Part shown: positions 1 to 8,001 of the stretch, piece after piece | Layout: each line of letters begins with the position of its first letter | How positions within the stretch are numbered: position 1 is the stretch's first letter | From: Bradyrhizobium sp. Tv2a-2 | GTDB taxonomy: Bacteria; Pseudomonadota; Alphaproteobacteria; Rhizobiales; Xanthobacteraceae | Direction: 5' to 3' | Length of the DNA stretch: 64,000 nt | Assembly: GCF_000472425.1 (NCBI RefSeq) | Contig: NZ_AXAI01000004.1 | Location: forward strand, 421,640 to 485,639 | Notes under the pieces: generated by a model | Seen by the model: the letters and a program-made list of their open reading frames with translations, nothing else | What the model was told of the DNA's origin: nothing | Database searches by the model: none | Translations under genes and position numbers: made by a program

Positions 1-2
1 GA

Positions 3-377
3 CGCTTCGTGGTGGCAAGCCCGACCGAAAGGCCGGCCACAGACCAGATCCTCGGCTATTTCGACGCACTGGAACGCCGCTTCTCCGCCAAGGATTTCCG
101 CGGCTGCCCCTTCGTCAACGCGGTGGCCGAACTCGGCCCCGAGGATCGTTCGGTGAAGAAGATCGCGGCGGCGTTCAAGGAAGCACGCAGGCTGTGGTTT
201 CGCGATCTGCTGGCGTTGCTCGATGTGGAAGACAAGGAAGCACTAGCCACGCAGCTCGTGGTGCTGGTCGACGGCGCGATCGCGCAGGACCTGGTGCGTG
301 ACGATCCCGCCATGGCACGCGCGGCGAAGGCGGCCGCGACGGTGTTGCTGCGGAATGCGGGAGCCGATGTTGAATGA
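3..377 (+). CDS. TetR-family transcriptional regulator, C-terminal part (cut by window start)
   Basis: About 124 codons remain and the open frame runs off the left edge, so the DNA-binding N-terminus is missing. The visible part is a helical ligand-binding domain: a FDALERRF segment, then the GCPFVNAVAEL motif and amphipathic helices rich in Ala, Leu and Val. That motif order is typical of the C-terminal domain of LmrA/YxaF-like TetR repressors. The GTG at position 9 is probably internal and not the true start. Ligand and target genes cannot be inferred from what is visible. Confidence 0.75.
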   Translation, partial: RFVVASPTERPATDQILGYFDALERRFSAKDFRGCPFVNAVAELGPEDRSVKKIAAAFKEARRLWFRDLLALLDVEDKEALATQLVVLVDGAIAQDLVRDDPAMARAAKAAATVLLRNAGADVE

Positions 378-663
378 GGGTGCGCCTACCACTTGTCGTC
401 CCCGGTTGAGCCCGGCGATATCAGTTCTTCCGATGTGTGAAACCCGTCAACGACTCGGCGTGCTATTGGACACGTTTCGATTGGTTGCGATTTTCTGACT
501 GACTTTTTCGTGTGGTCAGCAACGCCCGAAACTAGCCCAAGGGCTGGTGAAGGGATGTCTGCTATGCCGTCGCTCTCAGCGGATAGGCAAAGATCTAGAG
601 ATCTAGCGAACGGACCGCGACCGCCGCCTTTGACCTTAAAGGGGTCTTTCCTCAGTTTGGAAA

Positions 664-1530
664 CTACCGCTTCTCGCGAGGTTGCGCGTCCTGTGCTTCG
701 CTGCAAAATCGAACCGCAGCCGCAAGTGCTGCCTCACTGATCTGTTTCCGTCGGTTCGGAGAACTCAACACGGACTCCTCGTCCCTGTTCACGATGACTC
801 CGGCCTCGAGCAGCACAGCGGGAGCTTCGGTATTTTTCAGAACCATGAGCTGGTCGTATCGGTACACCCCTCGCTCGTGATCCAAGATTTGACGGCGCTC
901 TCCGCGGATATCCTCTGCGTGGTGCGCAGTGAATGTCATACCTCTCTTCTTCAATTCTGCTCCAAGTAACGTGGCGAACTGGACGCTTTGATCCGCGAAT
1001 CGATTTCGTCTTGACACGAAAATGGAAAACCCGGCGTACTTGTCACTGAAGTGATGAAATCTACCATTGTACGTCCATTCGTCATAGAAGATTGGTTGCA
1101 CATCGTCGTGGTGTATGGAGAGGAACAGGTCGGCCTTAAATGAGCTTGCCAGGACCGAGCGTTCTCGCAACTGTGTCTTACCTTCACCTCGCATTAGAAT
1201 TAGCAACGTTTTTGCAAAGCCGGCCCGACGAAAAGTGTCGTTCATCTCCTGCGCAAGCTGGTGATTAAATTCATACTCCGGCCTACCCCGGGCGCTCAAT
1301 GCGCCCGGCGCGTCGGGTGTGTGGCCGACGTCAATCGCAATTCTGAAGTCCTCGCGTCGGCAGCTGGGATTTCGATCAACTCCTGTGTCAGGGCTAGGCG
1401 CGATGTCGGGGGCTGCGATGGCGCCCGCCGGCGCGCAAGAAATACTCAGAGCTGCGAGCACAACAGCCAGCATCGCCCGCTGATATCGCTCTCTCGGCAG
1501 TGGACCAGCCCTCTCCTCTGGAGTGACCAT
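664..1530 (-). CDS. Secreted N-acetylmuramoyl-L-alanine amidase (Amidase_3)
   Basis: 288 residues. A zinc amidase that would cut the lactyl-amide bond between MurNAc and the peptide stem of peptidoglycan in the periplasm. A hydrophobic export signal (about residues 18-40) precedes the catalytic domain. Candidate zinc ligands and catalytic residues are His70 in IDVGHT, Glu85 (or Glu87), His140 in LSIHHDD and Glu242 in LLEAGVI, the usual Amidase_3 order. The ATG at 1530 was chosen because it lies 1 nt from the stop of the preceding gene; the open frame extends upstream to 1608 but would overlap that gene. It is last in a three-gene secreted operon with 1532-1912 and 1955-2683. No LysM or SPOR targeting domain is visible. 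Confidence 0.88.
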   Translation of the reverse strand: MVTPEERAGPLPRERYQRAMLAVVLAALSISCAPAGAIAAPDIAPSPDTGVDRNPSCRREDFRIAIDVGHTPDAPGALSARGRPEYEFNHQLAQEMNDTFRRAGFAKTLLILMRGEGKTQLRERSVLASSFKADLFLSIHHDDVQPIFYDEWTYNGRFHHFSDKYAGFSIFVSRRNRFADQSVQFATLLGAELKKRGMTFTAHHAEDIRGERRQILDHERGVYRYDQLMVLKNTEAPAVLLEAGVIVNRDEESVLSSPNRRKQISEAALAAAVRFCSEAQDAQPREKR

Positions 1531-1531
1531 T

Positions 1532-1912
1532 CTAACGTTGAGGGACCATCTTTTCCTGTAAGAGCTCAAATACCTTGAGCTTACACGTCGCGTTATCCTT
1601 GAGAGCATTCGCTAGCTGATCATGCAGCACATTCTTAAAAGTGTCGCTTCTGTATTTTCCAGCTCCAGTCATTCCAAGGTCGGCGACTCGCGCAACCAAT
1701 CCTTGCAATTGGGCCTTTACGTCACCCGAAAGCTCCAAATTAGTCGCGTTTCCTTCCAACGCGAGAGGATTGCCGCAGGTTTCCGCCGCGAAAGCGCTGA
1801 TGGCTCTCAACGCCTTTGTCTGCCCCTCAAGATCCTGAGCTTTTAGCGGTTGTATGAGCAGCAGGAAGAATCCCATTGCGGATAGCCGCCCTAGCGTTCC
1901 AAGAGCCCTCAT
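1532..1912 (-). CDS. Small secreted protein; stand-alone copy of the domain fused to LprI in the next gene
   Basis: 126 residues with a clear signal peptide (cleavage about LKA|QD at 25/26). The mature part of about 100 residues aligns over its full length with residues 24-125 of the 242-residue neighbour. Shared features are two Cys, a SGD-KA-L block, a DLG-TGAGK-like block and a terminal CK...F..L...MVP. The two mature Cys could form a disulfide. I do not recognise a named family. The gene sits between the LprI-type gene (42 nt upstream) and the amidase (1 nt downstream), so co-transcription is very likely. A role in the envelope is inferred from context only. Confidence 0.7.
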   Translation of the reverse strand: MRALGTLGRLSAMGFFLLLIQPLKAQDLEGQTKALRAISAFAAETCGNPLALEGNATNLELSGDVKAQLQGLVARVADLGMTGAGKYRSDTFKNVLHDQLANALKDNATCKLKVFELLQEKMVPQR

Positions 1913-1954
1913 CGGCTTGCCTCCAGAGATGGCTTTGCAATCCTTTTTAGTTGC

Positions 1955-2683
1955 TTAGTTGCCCAATTCCTCTACCCGCCGTCTGGTCATTTGCAAGATA
2001 CACGGCTTTGCCGGGGAAAGCTGATCGAGCGAATAGCTTTCATATGGGGTATAGTTGCAGGTGAGATTTCTGCTCCGTATCCAACTAACCTGCTGTTGCT
2101 TTAGCGCTCGCCGTCCATCAGAAGACAGCTGTCGCATCTGGGTCCAATAAAGTTGGCCCATTCGTCCGTCCCATTGAGCCAAATCGTCATCTGCACACAG
2201 CAGTTCCTCAAGAGGCTCATTGGTATTTGAGCAGTCAATGCTTGGCTTATGTTCGGGCCGGCGCGGATTCAGGTGGACGCTTCTAGAGATAGGAAGCCCG
2301 GTATCTGCCACGCCAGGAACCATTACAACGACTAGCCTGTCGAAGATCGCGCGTTTACAGGCCTGCGAACTTTCTAGCGCGTCTGGCAGGGCGTCCTGCT
2401 GTACTCCCTGATAGTCCCTCTCGGTGAGCTTACCGGTACCAATGAGATCCAAACTCTTTATACGTGAAACTGCATCGTCCAGCGTGGCTTTGGTGGTCCC
2501 CGAAACGTCGCCTTCGACCATACGTCCTTGCTGGTTCAGCGTATAACACAACGAATTAGCTGTCTCCAGGATCACACCTAAAGCCTGTTTTTGACGGCTC
2601 AAATAGATGTCTTGTGCGCTTACTGGCGTCGCGCAAATCACAGACAGCATGGCAAAGGCGATGGTGGTTCGCGTCGCAGACAT
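1955..2683 (-). CDS. Secreted protein with N-terminal duplicated domain and C-terminal LprI/DUF1311-like domain
   Basis: 242 residues, first gene of the secreted operon. A signal peptide (cleavage about VSA|QD) is followed by a domain of about 100 residues homologous to the 126-residue neighbour. From about residue 150 there is an LprI/DUF1311-like region: a Cys, an EELLCADDDLA block, a YWTQMRQL helix, LKQQQVSWIRSRN and further Cys. LprI of Mycobacterium tuberculosis is a lysozyme inhibitor, and the family is generally periplasmic or surface-exposed. The combination with an amidase gene suggests control of, or protection from, peptidoglycan cleavage, but that is inference. A perfect CRP-type palindrome lies about 115 nt upstream. 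Confidence 0.78.
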   Translation of the reverse strand: MSATRTTIAFAMLSVICATPVSAQDIYLSRQKQALGVILETANSLCYTLNQQGRMVEGDVSGTTKATLDDAVSRIKSLDLIGTGKLTERDYQGVQQDALPDALESSQACKRAIFDRLVVVMVPGVADTGLPISRSVHLNPRRPEHKPSIDCSNTNEPLEELLCADDDLAQWDGRMGQLYWTQMRQLSSDGRRALKQQQVSWIRSRNLTCNYTPYESYSLDQLSPAKPCILQMTRRRVEELGN

Positions 2684-2797
2684 GACAAATACCTCGGTTC
2701 GAGATATCTTCCCAATTGTCTCTCGAAGGAACGGGATCGATATTTAAGACCTTCCATGGTTCGCAGGTGCATACTGCACGAATTTCTCGCGGTAGAT

Positions 2798-2815
2798 GTG
2801 TGAGCTGGCTCACAC
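2798..2815. promoter_or_regulatory. CRP/FNR-type palindrome
   Basis: GTGTGAGC-TG-GCTCACAC is a perfect inverted repeat with 8 bp arms and contains TGTGA-N6-TCACA, the classical CRP half-site arrangement. It lies upstream of the amidase operon (start 2683) and far upstream of the + strand gene at 3256. Which one it serves is unknown. The match is by eye. Confidence 0.45.
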
Positions 2816-2945
2816 CAACCCTTTTGATTTGAAGATGATCGTGCCTTCGAAGGCATGGGATGCGCATCGACAATTGCGTTGATCAAACGCCAAAGCCGTA
2901 TGTGCGAGCTCCTGACGAATTCCCCAATGAGCGATGTCTGCAAAT

Positions 2946-3054
2946 GGCCTTTCGCGACATGTCGCGCCGCCGCGCTGACTTGGTCGCTGACTGAGCAAAG
3001 CGACGTAGCCTCGTCGCGCCGAACCGACCTTATGAGCAAACGGCCCAATAACTG
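2946..3054 (+). repeat. Diverged 110 bp direct repeat, copy 1
   Basis: Matches 3606-3717 in the same orientation with an offset of 660 bp. The core GCAAAG-CGACGTAGCCTCGTCGCG is identical in both copies and contains an imperfect hairpin (GCGACG/TCGTCGC). The copies share CTTCGCGA-type, GCGCCG, AACTTGG/GACTTGG, CAAACGGCCCA and TAACTG blocks. They flank the small secreted gene 3256-3513. Confidence 0.65.
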
Positions 3055-3255
3055 GAAGCAGACCCGATATGCTCAACCTGAGTTCTTCGCGTGTGACCCG
3101 AAGCTGGCGTGCGCCGTGGTCGGAGTGATATCGACATCATACGGCGCGTCGAGTCGCGTATAGTTGAAACGATGTGACGATAGGTTCCTTTAATCGGTCG
3201 ATCGCCTCTCCATTTTGATAGAGAACACAGGCTTCCTATCCGATGGAGAAATTGA

Positions 3256-3513
3256 ATGAGAAAGCTTGAACTTCTCTCGGCCGCATTGATCACCGTAGCC
3301 ATGCTCGCAACTCCCGCTCTGGCTCGCGAGAACCATATGACCTCGCGGCACGCCGACGGAAATACCACTATCGGCGCGGGTCATAACGACTGGAGTTCTT
3401 GCTACGGTAACCGCGCTAGCGGCTTGCGCGGTGAATTCTGCGGTTACGGGGACCGCGACGTGTGGGGCCACTGGGGCGGCTACTACGGTCCCACGGTTGG
3501 CGGGCCTTTTTGA
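3256..3513 (+). CDS. Small secreted protein
   Basis: 85 residues: a signal peptide ending at about PALA|RE and a short mature region of about 62 residues rich in Gly, His, Trp and Tyr, with two Cys and a terminal GHWGGYYGPTVGG. The N-terminal 28 residues closely resemble those of the protein at 7552-7821 (LLSAAL, PALARE, then His and SR), although the mature parts differ. No known enzymatic family. It is isolated between two 110 bp repeats. The ATG at 3256 has GGAG at about 3245-3248 as a plausible ribosome site. Confidence 0.65.
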   Translation: MRKLELLSAALITVAMLATPALARENHMTSRHADGNTTIGAGHNDWSSCYGNRASGLRGEFCGYGDRDVWGHWGGYYGPTVGGPF

Positions 3514-3605
3514 TGTGTTCGGCGTACCGATTTTCCGCTGCACTCTTCCGCGATACATCATAATCGAAAAGGCCGACAACTGCTGCGGCGCCTGAGTCGG
3601 TTAGT

Positions 3606-3717
3606 GGTCCTTCGCGAAATATTGCGCCGACACGTTAACTTGGCCGCCAACTGGGCAAAGCGACGTAGCCTCGTCGCGTCGTGCCAACGCGTTTATGGGC
3701 AAACGGCCCAGTAACTG
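3606..3717 (+). repeat. Diverged 110 bp direct repeat, copy 2
   Basis: Second copy of the repeat at 2946-3054, same strand. It lies in the 344 bp gap between the small secreted gene and the end of pleD, which otherwise shows nothing coding. An AT-rich run at about 3775-3795 follows. Confidence 0.62.
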
Positions 3718-3857
3718 ATTTGCCCGGACGGGCGGCACCGCTACGAAAATCGCGTCCAGCTCCTTGCGCTAGAATATTTTTATTTCGTTTTTATCGAACT
3801 CTTGCTCTTCCGTTTCCGCACCGAGCAAGAGGCACCGGGAAGACACCAAAGGAAGGC

Positions 3858-5231
3858 CTATGCCGCCTGCGAGACCACGCGGTTGCGGCCGTCGTGCTTG
3901 GCGCGGTAGAGAGCCTTGTCGGCGCGCTTGAGCACGTCGGCGATGGGTTCGCCCTTGCTTTCGAGGGTCGCGAGCCCGACCGAAATCGTGACCTCGATGC
4001 GCTTGCCGCCCTTGTTGACGGCGAAGGGCTCGCCGGCGATGGCGCGGCGCAGCCGCTCGGCCACCATGCCCGCGACGTGCAAGTCCGTTTCCGGCATCAC
4101 GATCACGAACTCCTCGCCGCCATAGCGGCAGGCGAGATCGATGCCGCGGATCGACTTGCGGATGCGCACGGCGAATTCGCGCAGCACGTCGTCGCCGGCG
4201 TCGTGGCCATAGGTGTCGTTGATCGACTTGAAATAGTCGATGTCGAGCATCATCAGCGCCAGCGGCTTGCCGCGGGATGCGGCCTGCTCGGCGAGCGTCG
4301 CCAGATGGCTCTCCATGTAGCGGCGGTTATGCAGGCCGGTCAGCGCGTCCGTGATCGCCATCTCGATCGAGTTCTGCACATTGTCGCGCAGATGATCGGT
4401 GTAGCGGCGGCGGCGGACCTGCGTGCGGGCGCGCGCCAGCAACTCGTTCTTGTCGATCGGACGCAACAGATAGTCGTTGACCCCGATCTCGAGCCCGCGC
4501 AGCAGGCGCGTGTTACTCTCGGGGTCGGCGATCGCGAGAATCGGCACATGGCGGGTGCGCTCCAGCGAACGCGCCTGGCTCGCGAGCCTCAGGCCATCGA
4601 AATTGTCGAGGTCGAGCGAGACGATCAGGAGGTCGTAATTGCCCTCGGCGGCGTGAAACAGCGCCTCGGCCGGGTTGGTCTCGACATCCACCGTGTGCTC
4701 TCTGGACAGCAGCGGCGCAATCCGCTCATAGGAAGACTGGCGATCGTCGACCAGCAGGACGCGCCCGCCCTTGCCCGTGTCGGCCACTGCGCTGCGCTCC
4801 GGCGTCTGCACGCCGATCTCCAGCGACGTGAGCGCGCGCATGCGCAATTCATCTGTCATCATCTTCAGCCGCGTCAGCGAGCGCACGCGCGTCAGCAACA
4901 CGATGTCGGAGACCGGCTTGGTGAGAAAATCGTCGGCGCCGGCCTCGAGCCCGCGCACGCGGTCGGCGGGACTGTCGAGCGCGGTGACCATGACGACGGG
5001 AATGTGGTGGGTCAACGGATCGGATTTCAGCCGGCGGCAGACTTCAAAACCGTCGATGTCAGGCATCATCACGTCGAGCAGGATGATGTCGCATTCCGCG
5101 CGCTGGCACATCTTCAGCGCTTCGGTACCGTTGCTTGCCGTCAGCACATCGAAATATTCGGCCGACAGGCGGGCTTCCAAAAGCTTGACGTTGGCGGGGA
5201 CGTCGTCGACCACCAGGATACGCGCAGACAC
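3858..5231 (-). CDS. pleD: PleD-type response regulator / diguanylate cyclase
   Basis: 457 residues with REC-REC-GGDEF architecture. The first receiver has the acidic pair Asp9/Asp10 and phospho-acceptor Asp53 (ILLDVMMPD). The second is degenerate, with a Ser in LLIVSLDLD near the acceptor position, as is known for PleD adaptor receivers. The C-terminal cyclase has an RYGGEEF active-site loop preceded by an RxxD inhibitory site (RGID five residues before GGEEF). Phosphorylation-driven dimerisation would make c-di-GMP from two GTP at a cell pole and promote the motile-to-sessile transition. It lies 12 nt after divK on the same strand, an arrangement known from alphaproteobacteria. Confidence 0.97.
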   Translation of the reverse strand: MSARILVVDDVPANVKLLEARLSAEYFDVLTASNGTEALKMCQRAECDIILLDVMMPDIDGFEVCRRLKSDPLTHHIPVVMVTALDSPADRVRGLEAGADDFLTKPVSDIVLLTRVRSLTRLKMMTDELRMRALTSLEIGVQTPERSAVADTGKGGRVLLVDDRQSSYERIAPLLSREHTVDVETNPAEALFHAAEGNYDLLIVSLDLDNFDGLRLASQARSLERTRHVPILAIADPESNTRLLRGLEIGVNDYLLRPIDKNELLARARTQVRRRRYTDHLRDNVQNSIEMAITDALTGLHNRRYMESHLATLAEQAASRGKPLALMMLDIDYFKSINDTYGHDAGDDVLREFAVRIRKSIRGIDLACRYGGEEFVIVMPETDLHVAGMVAERLRRAIAGEPFAVNKGGKRIEVTISVGLATLESKGEPIADVLKRADKALYRAKHDGRNRVVSQAA

Positions 5232-5243
5232 CGAAACTCACTC

Positions 5244-5609
5244 CTACCCGATAAAACGCCGGACTGTCTCAATGAATTTGCCGACCGAGATCGGCTTGGA
5301 AAGATAGGCCTCGCAGCCGCCTTCGCGGATGCGTTCTTCATCGCCCTTCATGGCAAAAGCAGTGACGGCCACGACGGGAATCGCGCGCAGCTCCGGATCG
5401 TCCTTGATCCAGCGCGTGACTTCGAGACCCGACACCTGCGGCAATTGAATGTCCATCAGGATCAAGTCGGGGCGCATCTTGCGTACGAGATTGAGCGCCT
5501 CGAAACCGTTGCTGGTTCCCGAGGTTTGATAGCCGTGCGCCTCCAGGAGGTCACGGAAGAGCTTCATGTTGAGCTCGTTGTCTTCGACGATCAGGACGGT
5601 CTTGGCCAT
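5244..5609 (-). CDS. divK: Single-domain response regulator DivK
   Basis: 121 residues, one receiver domain only: Glu9/Asp10 acidic pocket, phospho-acceptor Asp53 in LILMDIQLP, a Thr in VAVTAFA and Lys in LSKPI. DivK links the DivJ and PleC histidine kinases to CtrA control in the alphaproteobacterial cell cycle. The start at 5609 was preferred over the frame's first ATG at 5639 because GGGAGG lies at the right distance upstream and because DivK proteins begin [11 protein letters not shown]. It precedes pleD, so a divK-pleD transcript is likely. Confidence 0.96.
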   Translation of the reverse strand: MAKTVLIVEDNELNMKLFRDLLEAHGYQTSGTSNGFEALNLVRKMRPDLILMDIQLPQVSGLEVTRWIKDDPELRAIPVVAVTAFAMKGDEERIREGGCEAYLSKPISVGKFIETVRRFIG

Positions 5610-5842
5610 CCCGTCCTCCCAATCCATCTCAAAGAGCACATCCGGTCTTCAAGCACACTCGACCACGCTCACGCGCCATCTCGAAATCTAATTCAAAATA
5701 GCCGCAGATTCGCTCTAACCCGTTAAGTCCGCGCGCCTTCTTCTTGGTCTTGGTTTCCACTTGCTTGAACAGCTTCGGAAGACTCGGGCATGATCGTTTT
5801 GGAATTAGAGACCATAAGTTAACAGAAAGGCAAACCATTCAA

Positions 5843-6142
5843 TTGAAAAAGCCTGTTCAAAACCCCCGAGAAGTGGCTGAAATCGTTGCGATTCAGGCGT
5901 TGAGCTTCATTGCGGGCGATCCCGAGCGGCTGGGCGGGTTCCTGGCCGAGACCGGAATCGGCCCGGACACCCTGCGCAAATCCGCCGCCGATCCACGGTT
6001 CCTGGCCAGTGTGCTCGATTTCGTGCTGCGCGATGACGCAACCGTGAAGGCATTCGCCGAGGCCTCCGAGCTGCATCCGACCAACATCGCAGCCGCCCGC
6101 CAGGTGCTCGGCGATCCCAAATGGGAGCGCGACGTGCCGTGA
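5843..6142 (+). CDS. DUF3572 family protein
   Basis: About 99 residues from a TTG start at 5843 (LKKPVQNPREVAEIVA). An upstream ATG at 5744 would add a low-complexity leader unlike the family, and AGAAAGG at 5824-5830 sits before the TTG/ATT region. Conserved features are AIQALSFIAGDPERL near the N-terminus and FLAETGIGPDTLR. The protein is small, cytosolic and helical, with no known biochemical function. Its TGA overlaps the proposed GTG start of dinB, so the two are translationally coupled, a pairing that hints at a DNA-repair-related setting. Confidence 0.8.
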   Translation: MKKPVQNPREVAEIVAIQALSFIAGDPERLGGFLAETGIGPDTLRKSAADPRFLASVLDFVLRDDATVKAFAEASELHPTNIAAARQVLGDPKWERDVP

Positions 6143-7431
6143 GCGACATTGCGCCAGCGTCGAGCGGGCCGACCTGCTTCTGCCGGGACTGCCTCGCCGA
6201 CCTGGACGCGCGGGCCCGGCGCTGCAGCGCGTGCGGCTCCCCTCGCCTCGTGCGTCATCGTGCGTTGCCGACCCTGTCGCTCGCCCATATCGACTGCGAC
6301 GCGTTCTATGCGACCGTCGAGAAGCGCGACAACCCCGATATTGCCGACAGACCCGTGATCATCGGTGGAGGCAAGCGCGGCGTGGTGTCGGCGGCCTGCT
6401 ATGTCGCACGCACCTATGGCGTGCGCTCGGCGATGCCGATGTTCAAAGCGTTGGAGCTTTGCCCTGACGCGACGGTGGTGCGGCCCGACATGGCCAAATA
6501 CGTCCGGGTCGGACGCGAGGTGCGTGAGGCCATGCAGGCGCTGACGCCGCTGGTCGAGCCGCTCTCGATCGACGAGGCTTTTCTCGACCTTGCCGGCACC
6601 GAACGCGTGCATGGCATGATCCCGGCAAAGGTGCTGGCGCGTTTTGCCCGAGACGTCGAGCGCAATATCGGCATCACGGTCTCGGTCGGGCTGTCCTGCA
6701 ACAAGTTCCTGGCCAAGATCGCCTCCGACCTCGACAAGCCGCGCGGCTTTGCCGCGCTCGACCAGGAGCAGGCGCGTAACCTGCTCGCGGACAAGCCCGT
6801 CGGCTTCATCTTCGGCGTCGGACCTGCGACCCAGGAGAAGCTCGTCAACCGCGGCTTCCGCACCATCGCCGATCTGCAGCGCGCCGACGAGATCGAGATG
6901 ATGAAGCAGTTTCCGTCCGACGGCCGCAGGCTCTGGCGGCTCGCGCGCGGCATCGACCAGCGCAAGGTGGAGGCCGATCGCGGCGCCAAGACGATCTCCA
7001 GCGAAACCACCTTCGAGACCGACATCCGCGATTTTGCCACGCTGGAAAAACTGTTGTGGCGGCTGTCGGAGAAGCTCTCCTCGCGGCTGAAAAACGCCGA
7101 GCTGGCGGGCTCGACCGTCACGCTGAAGCTGAAGACCGCCGACTTCCGCCAGCGCACGCGCTCGCAATCGATCAACGCGCCGACGCAGCTGGCGTCCAAG
7201 ATATTCGCGATATCGCGCGAGCTGCTCTCGAAAGAGATCGACGGCACCGCCTTTCGCCTGATGGGCACCGGGGTCAGTGCGCTGCGCGCGGGCTCGCGAG
7301 GCGACGATACCGACATGCTGGACCGCCGCGCCGCGCATGCCGAGCGTGCAATGGACAATTTGCGCAAGAAATTCGGGCAAACCGCAGTGATCCGCGGCAT
7401 CGCCTATGACGGGCCGGAAAAGGCGGATTGA
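6139..7431 (+). CDS. dinB: DNA polymerase IV with N-terminal zinc ribbon
   Basis: About 430 residues. A Y-family translesion polymerase: palm motifs HIDCDAFYATVE and LSIDEAFLD give the catalytic acidic residues, followed by thumb (GFIFGVGPAT) and little-finger domains. Before the polymerase there is a CxxC...CxxC zinc ribbon (CRDC and CSAC), an extra that E. coli DinB lacks. Start: GTG at 6139 gives a 4 nt overlap with the upstream gene; an ATG at 6121 in frame is the alternative and adds six residues. Two such polymerases are common in rhizobia, and the zinc ribbon marks this subtype. SOS control cannot be seen directly. Confidence 0.95.
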   Translation: MSDIAPASSGPTCFCRDCLADLDARARRCSACGSPRLVRHRALPTLSLAHIDCDAFYATVEKRDNPDIADRPVIIGGGKRGVVSAACYVARTYGVRSAMPMFKALELCPDATVVRPDMAKYVRVGREVREAMQALTPLVEPLSIDEAFLDLAGTERVHGMIPAKVLARFARDVERNIGITVSVGLSCNKFLAKIASDLDKPRGFAALDQEQARNLLADKPVGFIFGVGPATQEKLVNRGFRTIADLQRADEIEMMKQFPSDGRRLWRLARGIDQRKVEADRGAKTISSETTFETDIRDFATLEKLLWRLSEKLSSRLKNAELAGSTVTLKLKTADFRQRTRSQSINAPTQLASKIFAISRELLSKEIDGTAFRLMGTGVSALRAGSRGDDTDMLDRRAAHAERAMDNLRKKFGQTAVIRGIAYDGPEKAD

Positions 7432-7439
7432 CAGCGATC

Positions 7440-7540
7440 TGCGTCATTGTGAGAAACAACGCGACCTGAAACAACGCGACGACGCAATCCAGGGTCCTCG
7501 TCGTGGCCCTGGATTGCTTCGCTTACGCTCGCAATGACGA
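7440..7540. repeat. Intergenic palindromic repeat, family C copy 1
   Basis: Ends in CGTCATTG / CAATGACG inverted termini, with GCAATCCAGGG...CCCTGGATTGC arms in the middle. It sits between convergent dinB and the small secreted gene 7552-7821 and could act as a bidirectional terminator. Further copies lie at 12112-12193 and, truncated, at 43587-43637. Confidence 0.8.
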
Positions 7541-7551
7541 ACGAAGAGCGC

Positions 7552-7821
7552 TCAGTAGTAGGCCTGCGGCGACACGAAGGCCGGCTCACAGGGCACGCTG
7601 TTGGTCCAGGGCGCACCCGCGAATGCGCCGACGCGCGGTGCCGGGATGCAACGATAGCCGTTGCCGTAGACCGGGCCGGCATAGGCGGCATCAGGCGCAG
7701 CGGCGGCATAGGTATCCTGGGCGACAGACCGCGAACTCGCATGGTGCTCGCGCGCCAAGGCGGGGGCAGCGATCACGGCCGCAGCGAACAGCGCAGCCGA
7801 TAGCAATTTCAGGTTGGCCAT
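7552..7821 (-). CDS. Small secreted protein, signal-peptide relative of 3256-3513
   Basis: 89 residues from the ATG at 7821, chosen over 7851 because GGAGAAACAAG precedes it. The signal peptide ends at about PALA|RE. The mature part is rich in Ala, Tyr and Pro with two Cys (GYRCIPAPR and SVPCEPAF). The first 28 residues and the following HH..SR closely match the protein at 3256-3513, suggesting one family of exported proteins with fast-changing mature regions. No enzymatic motif is visible. Confidence 0.7.
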   Translation of the reverse strand: MANLKLLSAALFAAAVIAAPALAREHHASSRSVAQDTYAAAAPDAAYAGPVYGNGYRCIPAPRVGAFAGAPWTNSVPCEPAFVSPQAYY

Positions 7822-7950
7822 CTTGTTTCTCCGTTGAGGAAGCCGACACAAAGTTCAGCCCCATCGAGAGAGATGAGAAAGCGAGCACACCATTTAAAGA
7901 GGACAGCCGCTCACGTTATTTCAAGGACGCGCGAGCTAGATTCAGTTCCG

Positions 7951-7980
7951 ATGCGTCATTTAACTGACATGCGTCATTCA
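7951..7980. promoter_or_regulatory. 12 bp direct repeat, possible operator
   Basis: ATGCGTCATTTA at 7951 and ATGCGTCATTCA at 7969, 18 bp apart, lie 130-160 nt upstream of the secreted gene starting at 7821 and just beyond the eipB stop. The regulator is unknown. The repeat is seen; any function is inference. Confidence 0.3.
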
Positions 7981-8001
7981 AAAAGGCGCATCGAATACGC
8001 A

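Larger units (their letters stand above)
2684..3255. other. Long intergenic region between the amidase operon and a small secreted gene
   Basis: 572 bp with no convincing gene on either strand. It holds a CRP-type palindrome at 2798-2815 and the first copy of a 110 bp repeat at 2946-3054. The short open frames across it lack ribosome sites and family features. Confidence 0.6.

Noticed and set aside
3681..5726. Very long + strand open frame (681 codons) across pleD and divK
   Set aside because: It is antisense to two clearly recognised response regulator genes; its translation is Arg/His-rich with no domain, as expected for a GC-rich shadow frame.
5893..7380. Long - strand frame opposite dinB
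   Set aside because: Shadow of dinB; no ribosome site or family features.
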